A program made the translations under genes and the position numbers. DNA of 64,000 nt. It comes from Leptasterias polaris (taxonomy: Eukaryota; Echinodermata; Asteroidea; Forcipulatida; Asteriidae). Shown piece after piece: positions 33,991 through 47,500 of this stretch (the first letter of the stretch is position 1; each line of letters opens with the position of its first letter). A model generated the notes under the pieces. That model had not been told where the DNA came from and ran no database searches. It was given only the letters and a program-made list of their open reading frames with translations. The stretch is from contig JAZGTN010000017.1 of NCBI GenBank assembly GCA_037783415.1, positions 62,001 through 126,000 of the forward strand. Direction: 5' to 3'.

Positions 33991-36840
33991 CGAAGAAGAA
34001 ATCTGTTTTAGATGCAGGTATAGGAAAACCTCATATTATAGAGAAAACCCACGCATTCAAGAAGGGACTGTAAACCCAATCCAAATGCTAGGCTCCGGTC
34101 CGTGATTCAAACCATCATAACAGAGTCAAAGCAAAGGCAGCGAAGAAACCACTGAGCCAACCTGGATGCCCACTTACTTCCTACTTCCACTAATTCTAAA
34201 TGCCCACAAAGAAAGACACAGTTATTGATGCAAAACAGTTAAAAAGGGATATAGTAATATTTTGTAATGTGTTTATTTTGAGGTCTGTCTAGACAGTGAT
34301 CCCAGACACAATCATACCTATTTTTATGTTTATTTTTTATTTTTTTCAGAATAGTGCAGACTCCCTCCGAAATGTTCTTAAAACATGAAAGGATATTGGC
34401 CAGGTGAATTGCACTTTTGCAATTACAGTTTCAACTGGGACTGTATCCACGGTGAAAACACTCCTTATGGAGAACGGTCTTCATGAGATGAAAACTTCTT
34501 TCAAGTTTTCCTCCGGAAAGAAAGGTGAGATTTATTTTGCAGTAAATATTTACACAGGTTTAATATACCGTGAACTAGGGGACTCTCGACCAATAACTAG
34601 GGCAATTATTTGTCGCAACAAATGACGCAGAGGAGTTATCATGAAACAAGCTGGAAACCTTCTATCAAGGGATTGGTTAAAGGCAAAATCGTGCAGTTTT
34701 GAAACTTTAGATTTGCTGCCTCTAAACTCGGAAGAAAATTCGTTAATTCGTTATATTTCTTGACAATTGCGGAAACTTTCGAAAGGTAGGTTTTTCAGCA
34801 GTGCATCTTCAAAAATATATTAATGTTTTATTGCAGATCTGAGTGTTGGCAAGATGAACATTTTAGTTACAGCCAGCACATCAACAGAAAATTCTCCCCA
34901 AGAGGACATGCTTGTGAGTGGAGACTTGTTCACTCACACTATTAAGGCCGTGAAGGAAATTCAACGGTTTTGTTATTAACTGAATCGACGCTCCCTAGCT
35001 AATAGTTAATAAATATCACCAATAATAATTCTAACAAATTAACATCATCACTGAACTTCATTTCAAAAGTATCGTTCCGTTCTTACTTGTGGTTTTATGG
35101 ACAAAAATCAACTTCTTATCGTAGGATTTAAATTAGTAATTAAAATGAACTTGATTTTCTTCCAAAATTATCATACTTCGTGCCAGTAGAACGAAAAACA
35201 TGAAAATTGCTAAAATACTAAAGTTCATGTAGTTCATTTTGGGAATATTTGGTGTAAGATATGTGGATAGTTCTTAATAGGGAAGGGGGGGGGGGTGGAA
35301 ATGTTTTGGTTAAGGGAAAAAAGGCAACATTAAATGGGGAACAGGTGTTGGTGGGGGTGGGGTTTGGATAAGATGGAGGGTGTGAAAAGGAAACTGCCAA
35401 AAGACATTGAACCGAGACGCACCAAGGAGCGGGAAATTCGAAACTGAATCAGGTGCTAGAAGATGAGATTGGCAGCGGGAGGGAGTGAAGGGAAAACACA
35501 TGTTGTCTGTGCGGTCTCTGGTAGTAAATCATCCCTGACTGTCTAAATGTTGTTATGGGGTGGGAGACAAGTGTCTCTGTGTTCAGATACTCAGGCAATG
35601 GTTACAACAGAGCTAATGTTGATGTTTTTATGAAACTTCATGAAGGATTGAGGGGGAGTGGGTTTTGGAAAGGGGGGGTTTTGGTTTTCAGGGGAAGGGG
35701 TTGTTGGAACTCGCTAAAAAGAACTTTTATCCGGTGATAATATGTTGAGTCACTTTTTTAATACCTTTAATGGAATGGCTCAAAACATATTTTCATTGCG
35801 TTATATAAGCTGCACTTCATCAGTCACCATTATGGCTTATGTATACTTTATTATGAAAGATTTGCAACAAGGAGTGATCAAAATATAGCTTGTTTAGAGT
35901 AGAAGGATCCAGAGAGATTAGTTCTTTTCACAAATCACGCATACTATTCTCAATTGCTGCTCGATATGGGGCAGAGGGAGGCCCCCCCTCTATTGTGTCT
36001 TCATTGTGTTCTGGGAATCTCAGGAATTCTTTTGAGAATTTTAGGGGGGGTGCTTCTGTATACAAGAGGGAAGAGTGTGTTAGGGTTAGGGTTAGTTTGG
36101 GGGGGCCTCCCTCTGCCCCATATCGGGCATGGTATAACTATTCTGCACAAACGTCGGGTAACAAGACAGCATGCGAAGCAGACGACAGCGCTCGATTGCC
36201 ACACAAACTCTGGCAAATAAAACCCTATCCAAACCAATGTCTTGTTCGTTGCTGTTGTTTTGTTTTGTGTATTTGTTTTGTTTAAACGGTTAAAAAACAC
36301 ACACAAAATCAATCAAACACCCACTTGTTATTTACTTTTACGCCATGCTTATTGATTACTACCTCCATGATTGTACTAACTTTATAAAGTTTTCTTATTA
36401 TCCATCTCCCATAGAAACATTTCCATCTGAAATGCTGTCAAAGTCGATAATAAACTGAAGACCCATGATCTTTTTAAATGTCGGGACTGCACGGTTTTCA
36501 CAACGGATAGCAACACATTTCAAATATGTTCATGTTTACATTTCTACCCCTAAAATGCACAATTACATTGTGCGATTCGCATAGAGTAAGATTGCTGTAT
36601 ATATCACCTTTAGCCTTACCAATTTACCCAAAACTATAAAAAGAAACACAAAAATCGCGCACACGTAATAAAACTCAATAATACCCGATCCCCAGGATCG
36701 ACTCGACGTCCCAGGATTTGCACTCTTGAAAGATCCTCATGTACACGACATGCAATACCAATGTAGCAACGTTATTTTAGCTGGTCCCGCACATGCAGCT
36801 TAGTAACTGATAGGCACATTTCCAAAGGAAATTAGAACGT
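33991..36840. other. Interval between the divergent gene copies
   Basis: Two exon-like islands lie on the + strand. One starts near 34,351 after a TTTTTTTCAG acceptor and encodes TLLMENGLHEMKTSFKFSSG before a GTGAG-type donor near 34,525. The other is about 34,837-34,911 (SVGKMNILVTASTSTENSPQ) with AG and GT borders. I recognise neither. The rest includes a G tract near 35,285 and a 164-bp foldback MITE (listed separately). Confidence 0.25.
35962..36125. mobile_element. 164-bp foldback MITE with telomere-like core
   Basis: Perfect 26-bp terminal inverted repeats: the left arm begins CGATATGGGGCAGAGGGAGG at 35,962, and the right arm ends CCTCCCTCTGCCCCATATCG at 36,125. The interior contains TTAGGGTTAGGGTTAG (36,080-36,095). 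There is no clear target duplication and no coding capacity. Confidence 0.7.
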
Positions 36841-36860
36841 CATTAGAAACCGCAGATCGG

Positions 36861-36876
36861 TCATTGGACTATAAAG
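36861..36876 (+). promoter_or_regulatory. Candidate core promoter (inverted CCAAT and TATA)
   Basis: TCATTGG at 36,861 (an inverted CCAAT) is followed at once by CTATAAAG at 36,869-36,876. About 200 bp downstream a good splice donor (ACCAG|GTAAGA at 37,079/37,080) could end a non-coding first exon of the plus-strand HTHEDID-motif gene. The link to that gene is inferred from position. Confidence 0.4.
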
Positions 36877-36899
36877 CGGATGTGCTGAGCAGCCGCTGG

Positions 36900-39800
36900 A
36901 ATTTGAAATCGACGAACTGTGCAAAATCTTATCGTACTGGTACATACATGTACAGTGCAGTGTCTCCTTTGTTAAGAGTAAGTCTCCTTTCTCTCTGCTG
37001 GAGAAGTTGAAATCGACAACGCTTAGTCATCAAGAACATTGTCCATTCTGCTTTCTTTTTCTTCTGAATTTTTCACCAGGTAAGATCTGTTCCTTTATTT
37101 TAATTAACTCTATTAGTATTATTGATATAATATTATTACTATAGATATAGTAGTAGGCTTATTAAAGTAAAAATAGTAGAATTCATGAATCATTAGATAC
37201 GTTACTTTACTATTATTCAATTCTTTTAAATTACTATGATCCATGAATTCTACTACTTAATTTACTTTAGCCTATACTAGTGCTTAGAATAGATAGTCTA
37301 AGCTCTACTAGAACTACTAGCTGCCACTGGTCCAAAATGCAGTTTCAAATCAAACTCAGTCACATTTCTTCCCGTGTAATTTTTACCTCCGATTTTCACA
37401 TTAGTTAAGGTTAAGCCTACCATACATTGTTAATTATTGAGGGAAGAGTGAAACCAACATTACCGTGTTGTAGCATGGAAGAAGCAAGTCATAAGATGAG
37501 ACCATGTGGCCACGAAAATATAAGCATCATATAGAGAGATTGTTTCAATACTAGACAATAGGCATGCACAGAAAATAATAATAGGACCGGAATTCGGAAT
37601 GCACTCAAAATGTTAAATAGCTTAACATTTTGTCAGTTATGAAGCTTCTCCCTGTGTTATGTCGAGTGAGAATCAAATTGAATGAAAGGCAACATTTAAA
37701 AACGTTTGAGGCTTTTTCAGGCATCCTTACATAAATAGGATGGGGATGGGGGAGGGGAAAACAGTTAGAAGTTACTAAAAAGAACATTTTGCCGGTTATA
37801 ATAATACTAAAATAGGCCATTGTTGAGCCACTTGTGTTCGCGAAGTGTGATCTCAGTATAGCTTTTGTTGGTAAAGAGACCAATGGAGATAATCAAATAT
37901 TCTTTGACTGTTTATAATTTGCGTAATCTCAACTTGATTCAAGTCATGTTCTTTTTGTTTTATATTGTTTATCTGACTGTGTTTCTGAGTAGTAATTCAA
38001 GCAGGTTTTGCAAGTTATGTTCATCCAATTCTGTGACTGAGTTTTCTTGGGTTAAATCTTGCAATCTAGCCCGTTTTTATGTTTTTTGTCGTTTATAGGC
38101 CAACAGCCCAACAGAGGTGACATTCATTTGACCCCGCCATTTTTTCAATCTATTTTGTATTTCCTCTACAAGAACTAGCTTATTTAACATTTAATATAGC
38201 AAATAGTATCAGGCACACATTATTCAATCTCTCTACAAAAACAGGAAATGCAGTAAAGGTGCAATGTCTTTGGCTCCGTGTATGACTGAGATAGAGACAA
38301 GTGACAGTGATGAAAATAGGCCTATTCGACCATTTAAGAAAAGACTTCCTCCGGACACTTCAAACCCTGAAGCCATTGTTCATTGGCTAACCGAGATTGA
38401 AAGTGATGGTGACAATGGTAAGGTCATTCTGTTAAGATCAATGTTAATGTCTTAGCAACGTAGTTTGTTGTCAATATTTAAGCAGTCTTTGTGTATATGT
38501 CACTGGGGAATTCAGGAACATTGACAGGAGGGAACTCAATTCATCAAGACAAAACAAATGTTGTATAAAAAGACACAGCTGCAGTAAAAAGTCACTAAAA
38601 TTGTAGGCCTATTGAATGACAATTAATTTTTACAAATGGAATATTTGTCCAACAGCAGAAGCATCAATGCTTAATGACACTGCAGAGATTGAGCACAGTA
38701 CCCCTAAATGCTGGACTGAAATCGAAAGTTGTGAGGAGTATGATAATGCCGAGAAGTTACATCTGACATCAAGTGACAATGAATCAGGTAAAGTGTGCTA
38801 TTTAAAGCAAATATCTTGTTTATAAGTACAATCATTGGAAGTACTGTAGTACCCTTCCAACAGTAGAGATTTGCAAACATCACAATTAAACCGCTTGCTT
38901 TATCTTTTAATGTACCGCTATCAGTGAAAGTACCGCTCTTTTAAAATCTTTATAGAAACATCAATCGTTAATGCCTTCAGGAAGTCCCGTGACCTACCCT
39001 GCTTCACTGAAATCGACAGTGGTGACGATAGTGTAGATAGTGTCAACTTACCTTCGACAGAAACTGGTAACAACAAATCAGGTAATCTAATAAACGTTTT
39101 TTTTATAACTTTACAATTAACCCAAATATGATCAAATAAGGATTTGTAATCCTCCCTCCTCAAGCAGTTGGAAGTACAAAGACTGTGCCTATAACAATAC
39201 AAAGGAATTAGATCCATTTTGGAAGTTGAGTAAAGATACATGTAAGATATAGAATACGTAGTGGGTTCGCCCATGAAACCGTGATATGAGCACAGTGTAT
39301 CCTCTTGATAATTGTTACGCTGTATTTTGATCTTCAAGAGAGAAACACTTTAGGTATACACATCGACTATCGCATGAAAGCTTTCAGATGCATTCATTTG
39401 TCTTGAAATTTTCCAGCGTTGTTCACTCTCTACAGTAGTTGTAACTTTGTTTCACATAAATTGATTGTATTTAAGGGTCATGTGATTCGAAGCGCAGATT
39501 CAAGCGAGTTTGATTTGAGGATGGGCCTGATTCTGATTACTCTGACTGTGCTGAAGATTTTGCAGTAACGACATCCAGAGGTACATATTAAGTTCGTTTA
39601 ATTTCACATACATTTTTTGTTATTAACACTTGCTGTATTGTGCAAAATTAACTGCATCGTATTGCTGCTTCTATATCATTTAGTTTAAACCAATTTGTCG
39701 TATGGTTATTTGTATGGATTGTTAAAAACAATTCCTTAAACAGTTCATCTCGAGGTATGCGACACAAATGCCATAAATCTCAGAATTCTGGTACAATAAC

Positions 39801-42570
39801 CCCCCCCCCCCCCCCCCAATGTCGAAGGCCTAATCACACCCCTTACGCACATTCTTATAATCGTTAAACAGTCAGTTGACATGGTCCCTTTACCTCACAA
39901 GATTGTAAAACTTATTTGTTTGGTCGTTTTTGTATTTTTCCAAGGTACTTCAAGAATCAAGTCAGTAGAGGTATCCTTAAAGAGTAGATGCTGTGTCCAT
40001 TTTTGTGTAAAGCAAATCACATCAGCTGCAAAGAGTGCACGAGACACCTTTTTACGCAGGACAGGATATGAGCAGCGGCAATGGATTCTGGAGTACTTTA
40101 ATAGTCACCATCAAGAGTCTCGAGGCCTAAGCCAGCACTACGTGTACATCATTGGCACTAGGAAGGTGTGCTCAACAGCTTGGCGAGATATCCTTGGGAT
40201 CACCAAGACCAGATTCTACCAAATCAAGAAGAGATTTAAAAGTGAGTTTTATGTTTTCTTATGTTCTATTTATTATGAACTAGGAAAAAAACAAAGTTTG
40301 TGATACATCAAGGATCTGTGCATCATTTGCATACGCATTTTTGGTTTTCTTTGTGAATTTTTTTCCAAAACACACACCAGTTACTCTAATGTAATGTTAG
40401 ATGGTATGTAACTTAAGAAACATGGAAGTAAATTTGTTCTTTGCAAACCGTATTGTTATTAAAATTAATGGTGATAAATGCATTGAAAACGGGCTTGAAT
40501 TTGTATGGGTATATGTGTTATACTTGAAACAGGCTTGAATTTTTTTTAAACCAATCTGTTTGGCGCACAAGTTTGTCATGACACAAAACAAAACATGACA
40601 CAAAACAAGATTCGTTTGCATTTCAAATGTACTTTATGTGCTTTTGGCTTTCAGATAATATTATATATATAAACTGTAGACCTATACATTGTATTAAATG
40701 ATAGTTTTATGTTCTTGTTAGATGGATCCAGACAATTTCCACCACCGAATATCTTCAGGAAAGGCACATTGCAGAAGAAAACAACACAGTCAATGGCCTG
40801 GCTGGAGGAACATGCAAATAAATATGGAGACAAGCTTCCAGACAGTGGCCATATTCATCTGCCTTCATGTCTCACCAAAGGAGATATCTTCCAGATGATG
40901 ACATCAGATATGGCTGCTACTGGAGAAGAGGGCTGCAAGGAAGCAATGTTCTTCCGTCTTTGGCGACGGGAGTTCCCTTACATTGCAATTCCAAAGGTAT
41001 TTGGGTTTTTTCTTTAATGAGCTTGTAGTAGGTAATTTGTTGTTGCTTCAATCTTTCATCCACTTTCATAAAGCTTATAAAGTTGCTAGCCCAACATGTA
41101 GACCTGTTTCAAAGACATTATTCTTAATAAACATACTGAAACGTGTATCTTGATCTTCAGTAACTATCGAGTAAATTGTGCGATCCTTAAGAAGATCGGA
41201 ATGAGCACATATACAAAAAATGCTTCCATATTAAACCAGCACACATATATTGTTTTCCAGGAGAATCGCTTCTCAAAGTGTGATAAGTGCACACTTCTCA
41301 AAACTTCCATCGAGAAGACATTGGACAAAGGCAGGCGGACAGCCTTATATGAAAAGAGGGACCGTCACTTGCTACTACAAAAGTAAGGAATTGAAAATTC
41401 TGATCTGTAACACAATGTTAAGATCTTTAAAACAAATTATTGTTAATATTTTTTCAAACAAAAAGATATGCCTGTGTGCTATTCATGCAGGCATGATAGT
41501 TATATTTTTCTGAGACAGCAACATCCATTTCTTAAATTCATGAGATACTAGAAAATGCTAATGATGATGACCAAGCGTATTTAAGAAGATCAATTTATGT
41601 ACGGTACATAACATGATTTACAGATATATTAATAATTTATGTGGATAATAAATTTGTTTACAATGTTTTTTTCTGAAAATACTGATATCCTTTAAATGAA
41701 GTGGCTTTCGGCACAGTTGTATTCCAGAAAAGCTGTCATTAAAGTTCTTAAAATCTAATCTTATTTTTGTTGCCTTGCAAGAAAATAGAAATAAGCAGCC
41801 CTACAATGCTTAAACAGCTATACTTGGAATGAACGAAAAATTGTTAACGGGAATGCTATCTTAAATTGTTTATATCTTTGTTTATCATATAATTGTATTT
41901 TTGAGAATTTGACACGTCCGTCTTTTACGTAATTTACGGAAGAAAAAAAAAGCCCCAATCTCAAGGTTTTGAAAAACTGTGACTACACTTTTGTCACTGA
42001 CAGCGTGCGTCAAAATAACAATACTTTGACGTCATGTTTGGCAAGTTGCTTTGCTATACCTCCATGCTGCAACAAATCGGTTAACCAAAACGGAGTTCCC
42101 ACAAACGACGTAACAATAGTGATGGATTAACAGGACTTTTTGCGAATCTTTCTTACAATTAAAATAATATGTTTAATCCAATGTGAACTCGATTTCCTTA
42201 TTGATTGAAAACATTTCAAATGAGTTTCACACAAGTGTTGCCGTTTTCGTTCAAGTAGCTTTTTAACACAAAAATGGAACCTTGCACCGTTTTTGATAAA
42301 AATCCTTCACAACTTTTCTGGAATACAGAGTTAGGTGTAACGCAATTTTCCTTTCTTTTATTTTTGTTTATTTGGTTCATACAGCAATGAGCGGAGGAAA
42401 TATTACAAGCATACACAAAAGGTCAGAGCTTCACCCCATCAATATATGTCAATCATTATTGATGGGATGGACCAGAAGTCAACGCAAATACCAAACTTTC
42501 TGGTAACACCCAAATCCCTCAGCTCGATGTGGAAGTTGGCTACCCATGTCACCGGTGTGATTGTACATGG
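36900..42570 (+). pseudogene. HTHEDID-motif gene (DUF7869-like), plus-strand copy truncated by a DIRS element
   Basis: A probable 5' UTR exon ends at 37,079. Coding exons follow: 38,247-38,417 with ATG at 38,264; 38,656-38,787; about 38,951-39,080; about 39,478-39,579; 39,945-40,241; about 40,722-40,996; about 41,261-41,381; and 42,375-42,570. The first exons repeat a TEI(E/D)S acidic motif (PCMTEIETSDSD, HWLTEIESDGD, KCWTEIESCEE, PCFTEIDSGDD), all with phase-1 borders. The later exons carry CCVHFCVKQ, the VCSTAWRDILGI block, FPPPNIFRKG and KCDKC. The last encodes YMSIIIDGMDQKSTQIPNF and ends at VHG, where DIRS sequence begins and the HTHEDID part is missing. The 39.5-kb exon contains an in-frame TGA (between KRRFKRV and FEDGPDSDYS). 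This is a truncated copy; its last exon begins after TTGGTTCATACAG. Confidence 0.7.
40085..41334 (+). repeat. Inverted repeat arm 2 (1.25 kb)
   Basis: Partner of 32,709-33,963. It contains parts of three exons and the introns between them. Outside the arm the two gene copies share no obvious similarity: upstream the plus copy reads CGGCAATGG where the minus copy has an alternative exon start (CAGCAG|GTACCTTTA). Confidence 0.92.
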
Positions 42571-43807
42571 CTGAAGGGAAGCATCAGTAAATATCTCAAT
42601 GCTGGCTACATGTGGTAGTATTGGTCGAGACCGGTAAATTCTGTATCCACCATTGCAACTCAGACTTAGCATCTGCAGAGAGAGGCATTTTAGCCTTGTA
42701 ATTTCCACCATGTGTTTTCAAAGCACTGTCTTTGCTCGTTTCCAAACTTCGGTAATACAAAGGTCCCAGAGGGATTGCTGGGAAGCATGACACAAGTTTT
42801 CCTATAACCTGTGAAACCCTATGAATTGTTGGGTTTGATTGACTTGCAAGTTCAAGGCATGCCTCAACCGAGGTTGATACTTTAAGTGGCGGCAGGCGTA
42901 CCGTCATTTCTACTGAATTAATGGTGAATCCCCAAAACACCAGTTCTTGGACTGGGTTAAAGTGTGACTTCGATTGGTTAATGACAAAACCAAGTTCATT
43001 AGTTAATGCGCAACGATGTGCAACATTTTGGGTACATTCATCTATCGTGTCCCCTATCAGTAATGAGTCGTCAATATAGTTAGCAGAAATATGGCCAGCA
43101 TTTCGTAGCGTTGAAATGAGTGGTTTCATAATCTTTGTAAAAATACGAGGTGCACTCGCAAGCCCAAAACACAAGCATTTAAACTGCCATAGTCTGTCTC
43201 GCCATTCAAACCGTAAAAGCTTCTGGTGTTCCTGGGCAATTGGTATTGTAAAATATGCATCCTTCAAATCTATGGATGCTAAATAGCAATTTGGACGAAT
43301 TAGTGCCAATGCAAAATCAAGAGTTCATTTTAAAGTGGTGATAAGTGACGAATTTGTTTAGACCTTTAAGATTAATAATTGGTCGCATCGAACCATCTTT
43401 CTTTGGTCGAAGAAAAATATTGGACAAGATTTGTCCATGGCAAGGAGTGACTTGAACAATTGCTCATTTTTCTTGTAATTTTGTACTTTCCTCGTCAATC
43501 AGTTGCGCCTCCGATTCAGAACATTGAATAAGCTTTGGAATATATGTCTGGAAAGGAGGGTGATCAAATTCAATATGGCAATGTGCAACTGTATCCAGCA
43601 CCCATTTATCAGAAGTTATTCTTTCCCAAACAGGGATAAATTGTTGCAATCTTCCAGCAATAGGAGACATGTACTTACTTACCAACTCCCCTGTTCCTGA
43701 TGCTCTTAGGTCACCGATTTTTTGGCTGTCGAGGCCACGGTGGATATGCTTGGGATTTGCTGGTAATTGGCACGGAAACTTTGACTCTGTGGTCGATGTT
43801 GTTGCTG
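42571..43807 (-). pseudogene. DIRS-type retrotransposon, RT and RNase H part
   Basis: Reading leftward: a linker and RT N-terminus (GRLQQFIPVWERITSDKWVL, IEFDHPPFQTYIPKL), then RT core motifs in DLKDAYFTIPIAQEH, CLCFGLASAPRIFTK and NYIDDSLLIGD (YxDD). RNase H then begins at EIFTDASLQ and is cut at 42,571. The FGLxxAPRxFTK block and short YxDD region are typical of DIRS/tyrosine-recombinase retrotransposons. The frame is broken: a TGA after STKLQEK, another TGA after HFKMNS with a one-base frame change, and loss of the 3' part including any recombinase. It is continuous with the gag-like part at 57,733-59,034 if the intervening 13.9-kb insertion is removed. Confidence 0.85.
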
Positions 43808-44525
43808 CCGATGATATAGTCTTGGTGCAAGACGTCCCTGTTCTGTTTTTCCACGATCCGCCCCATTACAAATTGCCGCCAATAGAGGGCGCTATCATTC
43901 CACGAACCGCTATCACCCACGAACCGCTATCACAGGAACGTCTTGGTAATCTTGTCGAGTATCACGTGATACAATCGCTGTGACCTATATCTGCATATTC
44001 ACATTGAGGTCACAACGGCAATACGCAAGCGTACGAACACAAATTTTAAGCCGCATACCGACCACAACAGACTGGTCACGTCATTTTATTTATTTATTTA
44101 TTTATTGGCACTCACTTTTAAAACAGTGGCACACACCCAACACTACAAGTATATAGGTGGTGCGTCCATATACAAATTATTCAAGTTACAAATATGCTGT
44201 ATAAACGATTTAGAATACAAAAGTACAGTGCATGTAGTAGACATAATTAACATCGCAGAAATACATATACATGTCTGTATACCCGTAGGTACATAGTTTG
44301 AACACATACATAACATTTAGACATACAGAATATCGAAGCAATACAAAAAAAAAAAATAATAATGCAATGTAATATATACATGCAATGTAAGACACAATGT
44401 ATAAAGAATACAGGGAATTAATTAATTAGCGCTGTTGTTGATTTTCCAGAACTAGTACTGCAGCTTATATAACTTAATGATCAGTATAATATTATATCCA
44501 GTCGTATCATTTAAATTGTACATAA

Positions 44526-47500
44526 CTAGTCTGTGATATTGTTATATAATTCCGTCCTAGCTTTCCATGCACATAATAAAAATTGTTTGCATCCTTGGTC
44601 AAGTATACGACCTATCTCGTTATTATCCTGGAAGATATTATCTAACATTAGATGACGTTTTATATCTATGTTGCCATTTATAAAGAGTTGCCACATATTG
44701 TCCCATCCATTATTTAGTAGATTATTTTTTAACATGTTAAAAGAAGTGTCTCTTATTATGGCCAATTTGGTGCACTCAAACATGAAGTGTTCGATTGTTT
44801 CTTGCTTATCTTTATTACATAGTTTACAAATCCCATTATATTCGTTCGACCAAGCTATCTTTCTACCTTCCAGGTTCAGCACGTTTGATCTTGCCTTAAA
44901 TTTCAAGTTGCACCCAGCGAAGTTAAGTTTGTCCAATAGATACGGTTCAAGGGAAGGCTGTGTCTTGTGTTTGATGTAGTTTCTTAGTGTTGATTTACCC
45001 TGAGCGTTATCGTACCAATTGTTGTAGTCAATAGCTTTATAATTGCTTTTGAAAGTATTGGCCCATCGCGGGATTATTTCACTATCTACATTATAAGAAT
45101 TATCCATGTTACACTCCGCCAGTATGTCGCGAATGTTACGAAGCCAAGACCACTTCAGGGTGTCCTGAATTGCAAATATGGCATTGAATAAGAGTTTTGG
45201 CCAGCGATCGTCATCCATGCTTTTCAAACGATTAAAGTACTGAACACGTTGTGTATTTTGAATCGAGGCTAGCGATTGCCAGCCCAAATCACCATATAAT
45301 GCTTCCTTTGCAACGTTTCTCGGGGCTTTAAGAATAATTTTCGCCATTTGATACTGTAGGTTTTCAAGTTTAAGTACAGGCGATTTTCCATTACCAAACC
45401 ACACTGAGCAGCCGTAATTAATTGATGAAAGGCCTATGGATTTCCATAGTATATCCCCGTAGTACACTCTGTTAAAATCATCTTGACTATCAATTATTGA
45501 CTTTATATAAGATATTATACGATTACCTTTTTTTAAGGTTTCCTCTATGTGAACATGATCCGAAAGATCCCTTGAAATATAAATGCCAAGATATTTATAC
45601 GTGTTTATTTCGGTAATATATTGATTTCCGATTACCCATTTCCTATGTGGATTGGTCCGTTGGCCAGTTATCAGTACGTTTGATTTAGTGTGGTTAAATG
45701 ATAGCTTCCATCGCTTAGAAAATTCATTTGCTGTATCAAGCAACATTGTTAAGTCTGTTTCACTGTTTCCTATTAGGACCACATCATCGGCCCAGAAGAG
45801 GCATCCGATCTTTTGGTTTAAGATTGTAACACCTCGGTTTTCCTTAGTAATCATTTTAGCCAGTTCGTTTATATATATACAGAAAAGAATAGGGGATAAT
45901 ACACATCCCTGCTTTACTCCTTCGTCTACATCGAAAAAGGATGTTTCAATATCATTAAATTTAACTTTGGATTCAGTATTTTTGTACATATTTCTCAAAA
46001 TATTTAGAAGGCTCCCGCTAATCCCGATATTTTGTGCTGCGACTAGAAGACCTTCCCTCCAGACGGTATCGAATGCTTTTTTGAAATCTAAGAATGCTAG
46101 ATAAGTATGTTTTCCTTCAGCTTTTCGAGCGGCTAAAATACTCTTAAGGGTAAATATGTGGTCCTCACAGCGTCTACCTTTGCGAAAGCTACCTTGAACT
46201 TCAGTAAGAATATTATTGTCTTCAATGAACTGTGAAATTGCTTGTGATATTATCCTGTTATAAACCTTTGATACACATGAGGTAAGAGTTATACCTCTAT
46301 AGTTGTTCAAATCTTTCTTGTCTCCTTTTTTGAAAATCGGTATGATTATTCCTTTATTCCATTCGTCAGGGGTACATTCAAGGTGATTAAGTCTTTTGAA
46401 CAGATTGTATAATGAAATAATCATTCCATCACCACCATTTTTTATCATTTCGTTTGTGATAGTATCAACACCAGGGCTCTTGTTATTTTTACATTCATGA
46501 ATCGCATCAATTACATCCTTAATTGAGAAATCCAGAGAGTCCAGTTTAATTGTACATTTGTCATTTTTGTCATTTTTTAGTTCGGTGTCCCTAGTGTATC
46601 CCGTAGGTTCTGCGTCATGTTCATTCATGACATGTTTCTTTTTCCCCAGCGTATTATAATACATCTTGAGCGTGGATTCCATTTGTTTATGGTCCGAGGT
46701 TGTTTGTGTTGTTCCGGGAATTCTAATCGACGGTACTTTCAAGTTATTTACTTTATTACCTTTCAGTTGTTGCCAGAAATCGCGGCTTTGTACGCCACCC
46801 CTTTTCATGATATCCGAACATCGATCAACCCTCTTAGTCATCGTCTTTTGCCTTATTAAGGATTTACACTGAGTACGTTTATCTTGGTAATCCTCCCAAA
46901 GGGAGTTGCCGACATCTTGATCAAAGTCGGGTTTTCCTTTGTTCTTACAGTAGTGTCGATGTGCCCGACAGGCTTCCTTTCTTGTGGATATTGAGTCATG
47001 TATGTCTTTGTCAAACCAAGCTTTACAATTTGTTCGCTTTAGTTTGTAGCCTATTGTTTCCTTTGCGGCTTGTAGTGTGAGTTTTTTCCATTCCTCCCAC
47101 GCCTCACTGGCTGACTTCGTAATTGGGTCCCAATCTTTAAAATTATGACTAAGCTTTGCCTTGAAAGGAGACCAGTCTTGGTTTGGCTTAATATTCCAGA
47201 ATTTGCCTTCCTTGAGGTTCGGTTCCTTGGTTATTGTTCGATAATTTCCAAGTTTCAAACTGACTAGCATAATATTGTGGTCACTACCCAAGTGATATAC
47301 GCCTAGGTCATCTACTAGAAGGCAGGTGATATCATTAAATGTAGTCTCAGATGCGAGTACATAATCAAGAACACATGTTTTCTGATTTTTTACCCATGTA
47401 AATACACCACTGCACTTATTTGTGCAGTTCAAAATGGATAAATCGGCGTTGTCACATAGTTGGAGTAGGCCTTTACCATTATAGTCTGTTGAATTGTCCC

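Noticed and set aside
35954..36312. Overlapping frames around 36.0-36.3 kb as a gene
   Set aside because: They run through the perfect inverted arms of the small MITE and its telomere-like repeats.
43669..43983. Open frame encoding VLFFHDPPHYKLPPIEGAII, present again near 57.6 kb
   Set aside because: It is the translation of the terminal inverted repeat of the 9-bp-TSD element, present at both ends in opposite orientation.
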